Notes: a model not told the origin generated them from the letters alone. A stretch of DNA of 64,000 nucleotides from Candidatus Saccharibacteria bacterium oral taxon 488 (GCA_013100825.1 CP040001.1:62001-126000), one strand, 5' to 3'. Shown: positions 7,746-17,198, counted from the first letter of the stretch. Translations and numbers: made by a program.

Positions 7746-9479
7746 ATGCAAGATGCCAAGGAAGAAGTGCGGGCGCGGCTAAATATCGAGGACGTGATCG
7801 GCGAATATGTTCAGCTGAAGCGGGCGGGTCGTAATCTGAAGGGACTGAGTCCGTTTACCGATGAGCGGACGCCGAGTTTTATGGTCAGTCCGGAAAAGCA
7901 GATTTGGCATGATTTTTCTTCGGGCAAGGGAGGCGATATTTTTACGTTCGTGATGCTGGTGGAGGGGATGGATTTCCGGCAGGCGTTGGAACATTTGGCG
8001 CGCAAGGCAGGCGTGGATTTGAGTTTGTTTTCTGGTGGTGATGGGCGCACGGCCAAGCGGCGGGCGCGGGCAGGGGAGGCGCTGAAATTGGCCGCGAATT
8101 TCTATCAGCAAAATTTGGTGAAAAATTCGGCAGCACGAGAATACGCGGTGAAAAAACGGCGGCTGAATCGGCAGACGATCGGTGATTTTATCATCGGCTA
8201 TGCGCCGGATCAGAGTGATGCGCTGACGAAAGCGCTGGAGAAGCGGGGATTTTCGCGCCGGGAACTGGCTGACGCGGGGCTGGTGAATCGGTTTGGCGGC
8301 GACTTGTTTCGGGGGCGGATGATGGTGGTCTTGAGCGATAGCAGCGGCGAGGTGGTTGGCTTTACGGGGCGGATTATCCGCGACGATCCGCGTGCGCCGA
8401 AATATTTGAATACGCCGCAGACATTGCTATTTGATAAATCGCGCCATATTTTTGGGCTGTATCAGGCGAAAGAGGCGATTCGTAGGAGCGACGCCGCGGT
8501 GATTGTCGAGGGGAATTTGGACGTGGTTAGCAGCCACCAAGCCGGCGTCAAAAACGTGGTGGCGACGGCGGGGACAGCGATGACACTGCAACATCTGAAG
8601 GCGTTGAGTCGGTTGGCAGGGCGGATTCGTGTGGCGTTTGACGGCGACCGGGCGGGCGTCAGCGCGACGGAGCGGGCGATCAATTTGGCGCAAGAAATTG
8701 GTGTGGAACTAGAGGTGGTGAGCTTGCCGGATGGTGTGAAAGATCCAGACGAATTGATCCAAAAGGATGCGGCATTATGGCAGCTGGCGGTTGAGCAGGC
8801 GCAGCCGGCGGTGGATTGGGTAATTGCTCGGCACGCCGAGATGGAAGATTTGGCGACGGCCGAAGGCAAGCGGCGATTTTCGACAACTGCACTCAGAATT
8901 GTGCGCAGTCTGAAAGATCCGGTGGAGCAAGAGCATTATTTGGCGGTGATTTCTAAAGAAACTGGCGCTAGTCTCGCGGCCTTGCGGGCAAAGCTCGGCG
9001 CTGAGAGATCAACGCCGCCCGCTCAGCTCAAACAACCAAAGATTGAAAAGGCGACTCCCAGTAAACCTCGTGACGAATTAGCGGACATCATCGTCGGTCT
9101 AGCGCTTAGTCAGCCGTCGACGCGGCGCTGGGTTGGGGCGCTCGAGGCGGCAAGCTTGGACGAGCCAGCTCGAGCAGTGGTGACGTCGCTGCAGGCTGAG
9201 CCGCTACTTGACATAGAAAAATTACCCCGTCCCTTGCAAAAATTTGAGCAGTATGTGAAAATAGTACAGTTAAAAAGTGAACGCCGCTACATGGACTGGG
9301 AGCCGGAGGCTCTGGACAGTGAAATGGCGCGTTTGGTAAAGCAATTGATACGTAAACACCGCGACACAAAAAAACAACAACTATTAGACAATTTGCGTGA
9401 GGCTGAGGAGCTTAGCGATGAGGCGCAGGCGCGCACCTTGCGGCAGCAGCTGAACGCACTGATTAAGGAGAATGCGTGA
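7746..9479 (+). CDS. dnaG: DNA primase with a ligand-less zinc-binding domain
   Basis: Makes RNA primers at the replication fork. The 577-residue protein has the N-terminal CHC2-type domain, the TOPRIM catalytic domain (VEGNLDVV about 255; FDGDRAG about 298) and a C-terminal helicase-interaction region. In the N-terminal domain the surrounding motif is intact (PF-x-x-E-R-TPSF and SSGKGGD), but all four zinc ligands are replaced: Ser35 for Cys, Thr38 for His, Asp56 for Cys and Ser59 for Cys. So the fold seems kept without zinc. The gene overlaps rpoD by GTGA. No rpsU precedes it, unlike the classical macromolecular synthesis operon. Confidence 0.95.
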   Translation: MQDAKEEVRARLNIEDVIGEYVQLKRAGRNLKGLSPFTDERTPSFMVSPEKQIWHDFSSGKGGDIFTFVMLVEGMDFRQALEHLARKAGVDLSLFSGGDGRTAKRRARAGEALKLAANFYQQNLVKNSAAREYAVKKRRLNRQTIGDFIIGYAPDQSDALTKALEKRGFSRRELADAGLVNRFGGDLFRGRMMVVLSDSSGEVVGFTGRIIRDDPRAPKYLNTPQTLLFDKSRHIFGLYQAKEAIRRSDAAVIVEGNLDVVSSHQAGVKNVVATAGTAMTLQHLKALSRLAGRIRVAFDGDRAGVSATERAINLAQEIGVELEVVSLPDGVKDPDELIQKDAALWQLAVEQAQPAVDWVIARHAEMEDLATAEGKRRFSTTALRIVRSLKDPVEQEHYLAVISKETGASLAALRAKLGAERSTPPAQLKQPKIEKATPSKPRDELADIIVGLALSQPSTRRWVGALEAASLDEPARAVVTSLQAEPLLDIEKLPRPLQKFEQYVKIVQLKSERRYMDWEPEALDSEMARLVKQLIRKHRDTKKQQLLDNLREAEELSDEAQARTLRQQLNALIKENA

Positions 9480-10441
9480 ACAACGACCAGCAATACACCC
9501 CGACCAATGACGATCCACTCGAGCCAGATTTGACGGCGGTACATGATGACGAGGAGATAGAAGATCTCGAGGCGTTGAACGCTGGCCAGTATCTGGATGA
9601 TATTTCGGACGATTCGGTGCGGTTGTATTTGCGTGAGATCGGTAAGATCCCGCTGTTAAGTTCGGATGAGGAAATGGAGCTGGCGCGGCGAATCATCGAG
9701 GGCGATAAGAAGGCTAAGGACAAGATGGCCGAGGCGAACATGCGTTTGGTGGTGTCGATTGCCAAGCGGTATTCGGGCCGTGGGTTGGATTTTCTGGACT
9801 TGATCCAGGAAGGTAATACCGGCTTGTTGCGCGCCGTGGAGAAGTTTGATCCGGACAAGGGCTTTAAGTTTTCGACCTACGCGACGTGGTGGATTCGCCA
9901 GGCGATTACCCGGGCGATCGCTGATCAGGCGCGGACGATTCGCATTCCCGTGCACATGATCGAGACGATTAACAAGCTGGTGCGGACGCAGCGACGGCTT
10001 ACCCAGGAGCTGAACCGCGAGCCGACGATGGAAGAATTGTCCAAGGAAATGGACATGGAGCCGGAAAAAATTGAGTACATCAATAAAATTCGGCAAGAGA
10101 CGTCGAGTTTGGATGCCGGTATCGGGCGTGATGGTGATGAGGAAGATTCGGTGTTGGGTGATTTCATCGAGGATGAAGATACAATTTCGCCAGAAGAGTC
10201 AGCGACCAATCAGCTGCTGAAAGAAAAGGTCGCCGAGGTGCTGTCGAGCCTGTCTGATCGCGAGCAAAAAATTGTGCGCATGCGGTTTGGGCTGGATAAT
10301 GGTGGCAAAAGCCATACGCTCGAGGAAGTCGGCCAGCAATTTGCTGTGACGCGCGAACGAATTCGCCAGATTGAAGCGAAGGCTTTGGCGAAACTGCGGA
10401 AGCACAAAGACGCCAAGAAATTGTACGAATATCTGAGTTAG
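9476..10441 (+). CDS. rpoD: Primary sigma factor (sigma-70 family, short form)
   Basis: Directs RNA polymerase to the housekeeping promoters listed here. The 321-residue protein lacks region 1.1 and has only an acidic N-tail of about 45 residues. Region 1.2 starts at [17 protein letters not shown]. Regions 2.1-2.4 are very well conserved ([33 protein letters not shown]). Region 3 follows at REPTMEELS, and region 4.2 is the helix-turn-helix [22 protein letters not shown] start overlaps the dnaG stop, so translation is probably coupled. The many TGC-preceded -10 boxes in the window fit reading of an extended -10 by region 3.0. Confidence 0.97.
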   Translation: MNNDQQYTPTNDDPLEPDLTAVHDDEEIEDLEALNAGQYLDDISDDSVRLYLREIGKIPLLSSDEEMELARRIIEGDKKAKDKMAEANMRLVVSIAKRYSGRGLDFLDLIQEGNTGLLRAVEKFDPDKGFKFSTYATWWIRQAITRAIADQARTIRIPVHMIETINKLVRTQRRLTQELNREPTMEELSKEMDMEPEKIEYINKIRQETSSLDAGIGRDGDEEDSVLGDFIEDEDTISPEESATNQLLKEKVAEVLSSLSDREQKIVRMRFGLDNGGKSHTLEEVGQQFAVTRERIRQIEAKALAKLRKHKDAKKLYEYLS

Positions 10442-10456
10442 ATTGACGGGCGATAA

Positions 10457-10489
10457 TAAAAAGGCCAGGCGGATATGTCTGGCTTTTTT
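10457..10489 (+). terminator. Intrinsic terminator between rpoD and the convergent kinase gene
   Basis: GCCAG pairs with CTGGC around a 10-nt loop, flanked by an A run and a T run, so it can act in both directions. Confidence 0.8.
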
Positions 10490-10502
10490 GATGCGTTGTG
10501 AC

Positions 10503-11090
10503 TCAGCACTGCTCAGGCGCCTTACAAAAATGTTCGTGGTGAGTGACGGCTTCTAGCTGCGCGTATAGCTCGTCCAGTCCGTGGTCGTTCATCACAAAAT
10601 AATCGGCGATGGCAATTGGTCCGCCTTTTTCCAGGTTTTCAATTTCCGACCAATCGCGTTGGTCAACTTCGCGTGGTTGCATCGGTCGCTCAGGGCGTTT
10701 GGCCATACGTTGATAACGCAGGTGTTTTGGCGTGACAACGGCGATGACGGACATTTGGCCAGGGAATTCGTGCTTGAGAATTTTATATTCACTCCAGGTA
10801 TACAAGCCGTCCAGGACGATCAGTTTTTGGCCAGCGTCAATCAAGTCATGCGCGGATTTAACGACGCGCTTGACCACGAAATCTTTGCCTTCGCGTCGGC
10901 GAATTTCCTCACGGAATTTTTGCTGATTATCCCACGTTGGTTCAATGCCGGCCTCTTCCATGGCCTTGTAGATGATGCCGCCAAAATAGATTTTCGGAAT
11001 ACCCTTTTTGGTGAAATATTCGACCGCCGAACTTTTGCCGCTACCAGCCAGACCGACGAGGGCGATAATGTTTGCATGTGGTTGTGTCAT
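10503..11090 (-). CDS. P-loop kinase, dephospho-CoA-kinase-like / UPF0200-like
   Basis: The 195-residue protein has a Walker A motif in the first 20 residues (GLAGSGKSSAV), a lid-like basic segment (RYQRMAKRPERPMQPREVDQRD) and a typical nucleoside-monophosphate-kinase core (LIVLDGLYTWSEY). The overall layout resembles the archaeal UPF0200 / dephospho-CoA-kinase-like group more than classical CoaE, whose signature is GLTGGIGSGKS. It could phosphorylate dephospho-CoA or a nucleotide; the sequence does not decide. Start ATG lies 6 nt after a TATACT box that forms half of a palindrome shared with polA. Terminates into the bidirectional terminator after rpoD. Confidence 0.7.
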   Translation of the reverse strand: MTQPHANIIALVGLAGSGKSSAVEYFTKKGIPKIYFGGIIYKAMEEAGIEPTWDNQQKFREEIRRREGKDFVVKRVVKSAHDLIDAGQKLIVLDGLYTWSEYKILKHEFPGQMSVIAVVTPKHLRYQRMAKRPERPMQPREVDQRDWSEIENLEKGGPIAIADYFVMNDHGLDELYAQLEAVTHHEHFCKAPEQC

Positions 11091-11096
11091 GTTGTT

Positions 11097-11118
11097 AGTA
11101 TAGCAAATTTGCTATACT
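11097..11118. promoter_or_regulatory. Palindromic divergent promoter, kinase gene / polA
   Basis: A perfect 20-bp palindrome at 11098-11117 (GTATAGCAAATTTGCTATAC) forms both -10 boxes: TATACT at 11113-11118 for polA and TATACT at 11097-11102 on the minus strand. Each box ends 6 nt before its start codon, and both are preceded by TGC. Confidence 0.75.
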
Positions 11119-11124
11119 GAGTAT

Positions 11125-13659
11125 ATGAAGCGTTTGGCGGTCATCGACGGAAAATCAGTGTTTTACCGAGGGTATTATGCCATGCCAGGTCTCAGTACGG
11201 CGAATGGTACGCCGACCGGTGGCGTGTATGGATTTGTGAGTTTGGCAATTGAGCTGATCAAGAAATTGGAGCCGGACTACGTGGCGGTGGCATGGGACAA
11301 GCGCGGCACTAACATCCGTAAGCGGCGGGAATTATACCCAGAGTACAAGGCGGGTCGCAAGCCAGCGCCCGATGATTTTTATCAGCAAATTCCGATTTTG
11401 ATGGAACTTTTGGATGCCTTTGGCTGGCCGCTGTATGAACTGGATGATTATGAGGCGGACGATATCATGGGTGCGTTTGCCAGGCAAGCGGAGGCGCGCG
11501 GCGTGCAAACCTGTCTGCTGACGTCGGATTTGGATGCGTTGCAATTGGTGTCGCCGCTGACTAAAGTCTACGCCATGAAAAATGGTCTGAGGAACATCGA
11601 GGAATTTACGGCGGAATATTTTGAACAAAAATATGGCATTCGGACAGATCAGTTTTTGGATTTGAAGGCGCTGAAGGGTGACTCCAGTGATAATTTGCCG
11701 GGTGTGCCGGGCGTTGGTGAAAAAACTGCGGTGAAATTATTGCAAGCATATGACACGCTGGACGGCGTGTACGCGCACGTGGATGAGCAAACAGGCGCTC
11801 TGCGGGCAAAGCTAGAAGCGGGCCGCGAGTCGGCGTATTTGACCAAGCAAGTGGCGGAAATTTGGACAGACGCGCCAGTAGAGCTGGATTGGGAAGTGGC
11901 GGATGTCAATGACTGTGACTTTGCGCGGGTGGCGGAGATTTTGCGGAAATTGGAGTTTCATTCGCTGATCGGGCGGTTGCCAAAGACAATGCAGGTGGCG
12001 GATGAGGCAGTGGAGACGGCGGAGCTGGAGTTACCACGTGTTGAAAATTTGCCGGCTGAGCCGCTGTTTGAGTCAGAAAATATTATCTATATTGATCCAT
12101 CAGAGCCGGACACGGTCTATATCAATTCCAAGCCTGGCGTGGCGTGGCGGGCGAAGATGATTGAGATTGGTCAACATGTTTGGCAATTGCTGGCGCAGGG
12201 TGTGGTGATCGCGGTGGATGTCAAGGAGTTGTATCATGCACTGGACACCCATGACGTGGCGGTGCGTTTTCATGAGGTCTGGGATGTTGGGCAGGCGGCG
12301 TTTTTGATCGATCCGCTGAGGCGCGACCGTCGTTTGGCGGCACTGGCGGGCGATTTTTCTGAGGATAATTCCGCGTTGCGACAGTTGGCGCGACTCCGCC
12401 AGATTTACCATCAGCAGCAGGATTATATGGCGACCCATCAGCAGATTGCCGGGGTGCTTCGCGAGTTTGATTTTCCGGTGATTTGGCCGCTGTTTCAGAT
12501 GGAAAAGCGCGGCATGAAGCTGGACACGGCGCTGCTTGAACAGATGGGCCAGGAGCTGAGGGCGGAGGTGAGCCAGCTTGAACAACAAATGTATACGATG
12601 GCCGGGCGTGAATTCAACGCTGCTAGCCCAGCACAGCTGTCCGAGGTGCTATTTACCAAGTTGCAGCTGCCGACGGCTGGCATCAAAAAAGGTAAAACTG
12701 GCTATTCGACAGGACAGAAAGAGCTGGATAAACTGCGCGGCCAGCACCCAATCATCGAGCTGATTGAGCGGTACCGGGAGCTGACTAAACTAATCAGTAC
12801 CTACATTGAAGCGCTGCCGAAGTTGGTGGCAGAGGACGGGCGGATTCATACCACCTTTAATCAAGACGTCACCAGCACCGGGCGGTTGAGTAGTACCAAT
12901 CCCAACCTACAGAATATTCCGGTGCGCACAGAACTGGGCCGGAAGATTCGTCAGGCGTTTGTGCCCAGTCAGGGCAAGGTATTTGTTGGCGCGGATTATT
13001 CACAATTTGAGCTGCGACTGGCGGCAGTGCTGGCGGGTGACACGGGATTGATTGACGATTTTAATAGCGACGTGGATATTCATACCAAGACGGCAGCCGA
13101 GACTTACGGTGTGCCGATGGCTGAGGTGACAAAATTGCAGCGGCGGGCGGCTAAGGTGATCAACTTTGGCGTGCTGTATGGTATGAGTCCGCATGGGCTG
13201 GCGGCAGCTACTGGCATGACCTTTACTGAGGCGAAACAGTTTATTGAACACTATTTTGCGGTACGCCAGCCAATCCGCCAGTATTTGGACACAATTTTAG
13301 TTCAAGCGCGTGAACAGGGTTTTGTCGAGACCTATTTTGGTCGGCGCCGACCAACGCCCGACGTTAAGTCGAGCAATTTTATGGTGCGTTCGGCGGCCGA
13401 GCGGGCAGCCATGAACATGCCGATTCAGGGTACGGAAGCGGATTTGATGAAGCTGGCGATGATTCGGCTGGAGGATAAATTGGCTGGGCTGGCCGAGCCG
13501 GTCCTGCAGGTTCACGACTCAATTTTGGTGGAGTGCCGACCGGAAGATGCCGAGCGAGTTGGCGACATCATGTGTGCGGAGATGGAAGGCGTTTGCCCAG
13601 AACTGCCAATTCGATTGAAGGTTGATGTTGAATTGGGGTATAATTGGGGTAATCTGTAA
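11125..13659 (+). CDS. polA: DNA polymerase I, motif A Phe variant, degenerate proofreading domain
   Basis: Repair and Okazaki-fragment polymerase, 844 residues. Domain order: 5'-nuclease (1-290, with DDYEADDIMGAF and the GVPGVGEKTA helix-hairpin-helix), a 3'-5' exonuclease-fold region (about 330-430), and the polymerase domain (about 430-844). Motif A is DYSQFELRLA with Phe628 where Ile is usual; motif B is RRAAKVINFGVLYG from 673; motif C is VHDS at 796-799. The exonuclease-fold region shows none of the usual DxE metal ligands, so proofreading is probably lost. Leaderless start. A DUF262 defence gene follows after 17 nt. Confidence 0.97.
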   Translation: MKRLAVIDGKSVFYRGYYAMPGLSTANGTPTGGVYGFVSLAIELIKKLEPDYVAVAWDKRGTNIRKRRELYPEYKAGRKPAPDDFYQQIPILMELLDAFGWPLYELDDYEADDIMGAFARQAEARGVQTCLLTSDLDALQLVSPLTKVYAMKNGLRNIEEFTAEYFEQKYGIRTDQFLDLKALKGDSSDNLPGVPGVGEKTAVKLLQAYDTLDGVYAHVDEQTGALRAKLEAGRESAYLTKQVAEIWTDAPVELDWEVADVNDCDFARVAEILRKLEFHSLIGRLPKTMQVADEAVETAELELPRVENLPAEPLFESENIIYIDPSEPDTVYINSKPGVAWRAKMIEIGQHVWQLLAQGVVIAVDVKELYHALDTHDVAVRFHEVWDVGQAAFLIDPLRRDRRLAALAGDFSEDNSALRQLARLRQIYHQQQDYMATHQQIAGVLREFDFPVIWPLFQMEKRGMKLDTALLEQMGQELRAEVSQLEQQMYTMAGREFNAASPAQLSEVLFTKLQLPTAGIKKGKTGYSTGQKELDKLRGQHPIIELIERYRELTKLISTYIEALPKLVAEDGRIHTTFNQDVTSTGRLSSTNPNLQNIPVRTELGRKIRQAFVPSQGKVFVGADYSQFELRLAAVLAGDTGLIDDFNSDVDIHTKTAAETYGVPMAEVTKLQRRAAKVINFGVLYGMSPHGLAAATGMTFTEAKQFIEHYFAVRQPIRQYLDTILVQAREQGFVETYFGRRRPTPDVKSSNFMVRSAAERAAMNMPIQGTEADLMKLAMIRLEDKLAGLAEPVLQVHDSILVECRPEDAERVGDIMCAEMEGVCPELPIRLKVDVELGYNWGNL

Positions 13660-13676
13660 AAGGGAGGGTTAGACTA

Positions 13677-15446
13677 GTGTCGGGATTTAAGGCTCGTGAA
13701 GCAACATTACAAAATTTATTCGATAGTGGCGACTATGATCAGTTTGTGATCCCGCATTATCAACGTAGTTATGTGTGGGGTCAAGACGAATTGGAGAATT
13801 TCTGGAATGATTTTATTGAACGTAAAGAAGTAGGACAGCTTTATTTACTTGGCTCAGTCATTGTTAGTAGGACAAAACAAAAACGTTCTTTTGGGGTTGT
13901 GGATGGTCAACAACGTCTTATTACAAGCTCGGTGTTTATAACAGCCTTGAAAGATGTTTGGAGCGAAAAGTTTGGTCGTGATGAGGAATATTTTTCTTTG
14001 GAAAGATTTATTAAAAAGAAGGTATTAGGTAGCAATAATGCCATCTTTAAGATAGATGTTGCGGGCAGTCTGAAGCAATGCTATATTGACATGATTATTT
14101 CAGGAAGTATCAAAAAGGAATATAAGAACGAAGATCAGAAAAATCTTCATCGTGCATATGATTACTTCAAAGATAAGTTACGTGACTCGTACGATGCAAA
14201 TAAAGCTAATGATAATCAACGAAAAAAGTTGCTGCTACAAAAACTTGAGAATCTTCTAGACACTAATCTAGTGCTGGTTATTCTTGACGATGAGGACGAT
14301 GCTTACGAAGTGTTTGAGGGGTTCAATGCTCGTGGTGTAGATCTTTCTATCTCGGACTTGTTTAAAAACCTTTTTCTACAAAAGATAAAAGGAACAGAAG
14401 AAGAAAAAGCAAGAGCACTTGAAGAGTGGGATAATATTATTCAGATAGTTACAGAATTGCGGATTCCAAAGTTTACGATTAATACGTTTATTAGGTATTA
14501 TTGGATAAGAAACCACTCGTTTATAGGCGAGCGTCAGCTTTACAAGAAAATTAAGAAAGAAACAAAGAATTATAGGGAATTGCTTTCTGATATGTATCAG
14601 ATCGCGGAATCTTTACGGGTATTATTTAATGGATCGCCTTATGAGATAAGGGATTTTCTTGGGCACCCAGAAGCAAAAGCAGAATATGCAAAATCTATCA
14701 GTGATTCATTACGTGCTTTGAGGGTTATGAATACTCAGAGCTATATGGTTTGGCTGATGTCTATAGCAGCTAAGCGAAATAAAGAATTTATTAGTCTTAA
14801 GATGTTTGCTCGATCGCTTGGTCAGATAGAAAGGTTTTCATTTAGGTATTTTGTAGTTTCAAAATTACCAGCAAATCGTGTTGAAAAAATGTATGCTAAA
14901 TTTTCAAACGAACTATTTAAATTGTCCGATACTCGGGATAAACAAAGAATAGCAACTTTATTAGATAAGGAGCTTTTGAATAGAATTGAACAAGATAAAC
15001 TTCTACCTCCACGAGAGCAGTTTATTGCTGATTTTGGTTTATTGTGCCTAAAATCTAATAATAAAAATCTTGTTCGGTACATTTTAACTCAAATAGAAAA
15101 TCAGTTAAGTAGCGGCGAGAAGGGCGTTACTCAAGAAGTTGTTACAATTGAGCATATTATGCCCCAGAGGTTAAACAAGGGGTGGAATATATCGCAAACC
15201 GATCATAAAAACTGTGTTAATATGCTTGGTAATTTGACAATCCTAAAAGGTGCGTTAAACTCATCTGCAAGCAATAAAGCAATTAACGAAAAGATTCGTC
15301 ATTTTAAAGATTCAGACTTAAAGATGAATGGTGATCTAGTTGATCTAATAAATAAAAAAAGCGATTGGGGTAAAGACGAAATAATAGAAAGACAAAATGC
15401 TTTTGCAGAAGCATCCGATGGTATCTGGTCTGTAGATAAAAGATAA
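13677..15446 (+). CDS. DUF262/DUF1524 protein, GmrSD-like type IV restriction enzyme
   Basis: The 589-residue protein joins a ParB/Srx-like DUF262 domain at the N terminus (IPHYQRSYVW about 25-34, DGQQR about 76-80, FEGFNARGVDLSISDLFKN about 220) to a C-terminal DUF1524 HNH nuclease domain (EHIMPQ about 491, then LGNLTILKGALNSSASN). This is the layout of GmrSD and BrxU, which cut phage DNA bearing modified bases. Codon use is visibly AT-rich compared with polA and mutM, which suggests transfer. The GTG start has GGGAGGG 8 nt upstream. No methylase or partner gene is near, so it is a solitary defence gene. Confidence 0.88.
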   Translation: MSGFKAREATLQNLFDSGDYDQFVIPHYQRSYVWGQDELENFWNDFIERKEVGQLYLLGSVIVSRTKQKRSFGVVDGQQRLITSSVFITALKDVWSEKFGRDEEYFSLERFIKKKVLGSNNAIFKIDVAGSLKQCYIDMIISGSIKKEYKNEDQKNLHRAYDYFKDKLRDSYDANKANDNQRKKLLLQKLENLLDTNLVLVILDDEDDAYEVFEGFNARGVDLSISDLFKNLFLQKIKGTEEEKARALEEWDNIIQIVTELRIPKFTINTFIRYYWIRNHSFIGERQLYKKIKKETKNYRELLSDMYQIAESLRVLFNGSPYEIRDFLGHPEAKAEYAKSISDSLRALRVMNTQSYMVWLMSIAAKRNKEFISLKMFARSLGQIERFSFRYFVVSKLPANRVEKMYAKFSNELFKLSDTRDKQRIATLLDKELLNRIEQDKLLPPREQFIADFGLLCLKSNNKNLVRYILTQIENQLSSGEKGVTQEVVTIEHIMPQRLNKGWNISQTDHKNCVNMLGNLTILKGALNSSASNKAINEKIRHFKDSDLKMNGDLVDLINKKSDWGKDEIIERQNAFAEASDGIWSVDKR

Positions 15447-15551
15447 ATACTGCCCTAAGTAAGGTAATATTAAGGTATTAGTATGCTAATCTGACTGTAC
15501 TAAATAATGTAGGATATTCCTGGTGACTAGTGCAAAAATCTAATATTATGG

Positions 15552-15557
15552 TATAAT
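15552..15557 (+). promoter_or_regulatory. -10 box (TATAAT) for leaderless membrane protein gene
   Basis: TATAAT ends 6 nt before the ATG at 15564. Confidence 0.7.
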
Positions 15558-15563
15558 CACCCC

Positions 15564-16211
15564 ATGAGGCGTACGTATAATTCTTTTAATTCCTTTTCTC
15601 GGTTTGTGCCGATTTTACTAGTCATTATTATCACCATCGTGACAATCGTCGCGATTATCAGCATCAGCCGGTCGATATTTGGTGGCGATGAGCAAAAGCA
15701 GCAGCAGGAGACAACTGAGCAGAAAAAAAGCGACTTGCTACAAACCGACGAGAGCCGAGCGGTCAGGCTGACAGTGCGTGGCCCGATTGTCGCTGATGAG
15801 AAATTCCGTTCGTATCAAATAACCATTGCGCCGTCGTCGCGGGTGATGACGACGTATGAGGGGTATGTTGAGAAGCAGCTGAACACCAAGCAGCTGAATA
15901 ATAACGCCAAGGCCTATGAAGAGTTGGTGTACGCGCTGGACAAGCGCAAGATGATGGAGGGGCGACAGCTGAGCGATGAGCAGAATGACTTGCGCGGCAT
16001 TTGTGCAACTGGCAAGGTGTACAAATTTGAATTGTTGATGAATGGAACAGCGATCAAGGCACTATGGACGTCAGATTGCAGTGGCTCTAAGGGTTCAGCG
16101 GTTGCCAATGTCGAGGAAATTGTCGATATGTTTATCAAGCAAATCCCTGATGGCAGCAAAATGGCCACCTCTATCGGGCTGTACCAGCGGGATACGCTGT
16201 TCAAATTTTAG
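15564..16211 (+). CDS. Single-pass membrane protein, unknown function
   Basis: The 215-residue protein has one transmembrane segment near the N terminus (about 14-37, VPILLVIIITIVTIVAIISI), a Gln/Glu-rich linker, and then an external mixed domain with two Cys (ICATGK and TSDCSGSKG), which could form a disulfide. No family is recognised. It ends 9 nt before mutM, so the two are probably co-transcribed. Lone membrane-anchored external domains of this kind recur across this window. Confidence 0.7.
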   Translation: MRRTYNSFNSFSRFVPILLVIIITIVTIVAIISISRSIFGGDEQKQQQETTEQKKSDLLQTDESRAVRLTVRGPIVADEKFRSYQITIAPSSRVMTTYEGYVEKQLNTKQLNNNAKAYEELVYALDKRKMMEGRQLSDEQNDLRGICATGKVYKFELLMNGTAIKALWTSDCSGSKGSAVANVEEIVDMFIKQIPDGSKMATSIGLYQRDTLFKF

Positions 16212-16220
16212 GGGCGTCTG

Positions 16221-17198
16221 ATGCCGGAACTTCCCGAAGTCGAAACAGTTCGCCGCGGGTTGGCGGAGCTACTGCCGGGCCGAGTGGTGGCGCGAACGGC
16301 AGTATTTGATTCGCCAAAAAGCTTTCCGAATGCGCCGGCTGATGTTAAACAATTTTTATATGGCGCGCGCGTGACGGCGGTACGGCGGCGGGCAAAGGTG
16401 CTGATGATTGATCTGGACACTCGCTACTCGCTGGTGGTGCATTTGAAGATGACGGGGCAGTTGGTGTTTCGTCAAAGCTCTCGTCATGGCGCTCGGGTAT
16501 CCCCAAAAGGATCTCGGGACCCACGTAACCTTGCCCGCAATTTTTCTGCGGATACCGCTCGCGAGATCGACGACTTTGCTGGCGGGCATCCAAGCGACAG
16601 TTTAATTGGTGAGCTGCCAGATCGGTCAACGCGGGTGCAAATTGAGTTTACCGATGGGTCGCGGCTGTTTTTTAACGATCAGCGCAAGTTTGGTTGGGTA
16701 AAATTGCTGCCGACTGATGAAGTAAAAAACCTGCCGTTCATGCAAAAAGTTGGGCCGGAACCGCTTGATCCTCAGACGCGTGCCGAGGATTTTATCCAGC
16801 GGATTCGCCGCCGCCAGAATTCGATGATTAAGCCAGCATTGCTTGACCAAGCGGTGATCGCCGGGGTTGGTAATATTTATGCTGACGAGGCGCTGTGGGC
16901 AGCACAGATTCATCCGCAAACGCGGGTAAAAAATGTTAGCGATCAGCAGTTGAACACATTATTTACTGAGCTGCGGCGCGTCTTGCAGCTCAGTATTGAT
17001 CAAGGCGGCTCAACCGATAAAAATTATGTTGATGCCGAGGGCCGAAAAGGGAATTATCTAACATTTGCTCATGTGTTTCGCCGCGAAGGTCAAGCCTGCC
17101 ATCGCCACCCCGACCAAGAAATCATCAAGCTAAAAGTCGGCGGCCGCGGCACGCATGTGTGTCCGGTCTGCCAGAAACCACCGATATTTGACAAATAG
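16221..17198 (+). CDS. mutM: Formamidopyrimidine-DNA glycosylase with in-frame insertion
   Basis: Base-excision repair enzyme that removes 8-oxoguanine and nicks the strand. The N terminus MPELPEVETVRRGL carries catalytic Pro2 and Glu3. The H2TH region (QAVIAGVGNIYADEALW) and the C-terminal zinc finger follow. The finger reads ACHRH...HVCPVC, so its second ligand is His in place of Cys. At 325 residues it is about 45 longer than usual. Residues about 86-116 are an Arg/Ser-rich insertion between the MTGQLVF strand and FAGGHPSDSLIGELPDRSTRVQ. Repair genes polA and mutM lie within 5 kb. Confidence 0.94.
   Translation: MPELPEVETVRRGLAELLPGRVVARTAVFDSPKSFPNAPADVKQFLYGARVTAVRRRAKVLMIDLDTRYSLVVHLKMTGQLVFRQSSRHGARVSPKGSRDPRNLARNFSADTAREIDDFAGGHPSDSLIGELPDRSTRVQIEFTDGSRLFFNDQRKFGWVKLLPTDEVKNLPFMQKVGPEPLDPQTRAEDFIQRIRRRQNSMIKPALLDQAVIAGVGNIYADEALWAAQIHPQTRVKNVSDQQLNTLFTELRRVLQLSIDQGGSTDKNYVDAEGRKGNYLTFAHVFRREGQACHRHPDQEIIKLKVGGRGTHVCPVCQKPPIFDK
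16476..16568 (+). repeat. 93-bp in-frame insertion in mutM with crossing inverted repeats
   Basis: The extra codons of mutM contain two 7-bp inverted repeats: GGTATCC (16496-16502) with GGATACC (16550-16556), and GATCTCG (16510-16516) with CGAGATC (16562-16568). The pairs interleave, as in a pseudoknot. This resembles small palindromic elements that insert within genes, but no second copy was found in the window. Confidence 0.4.
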
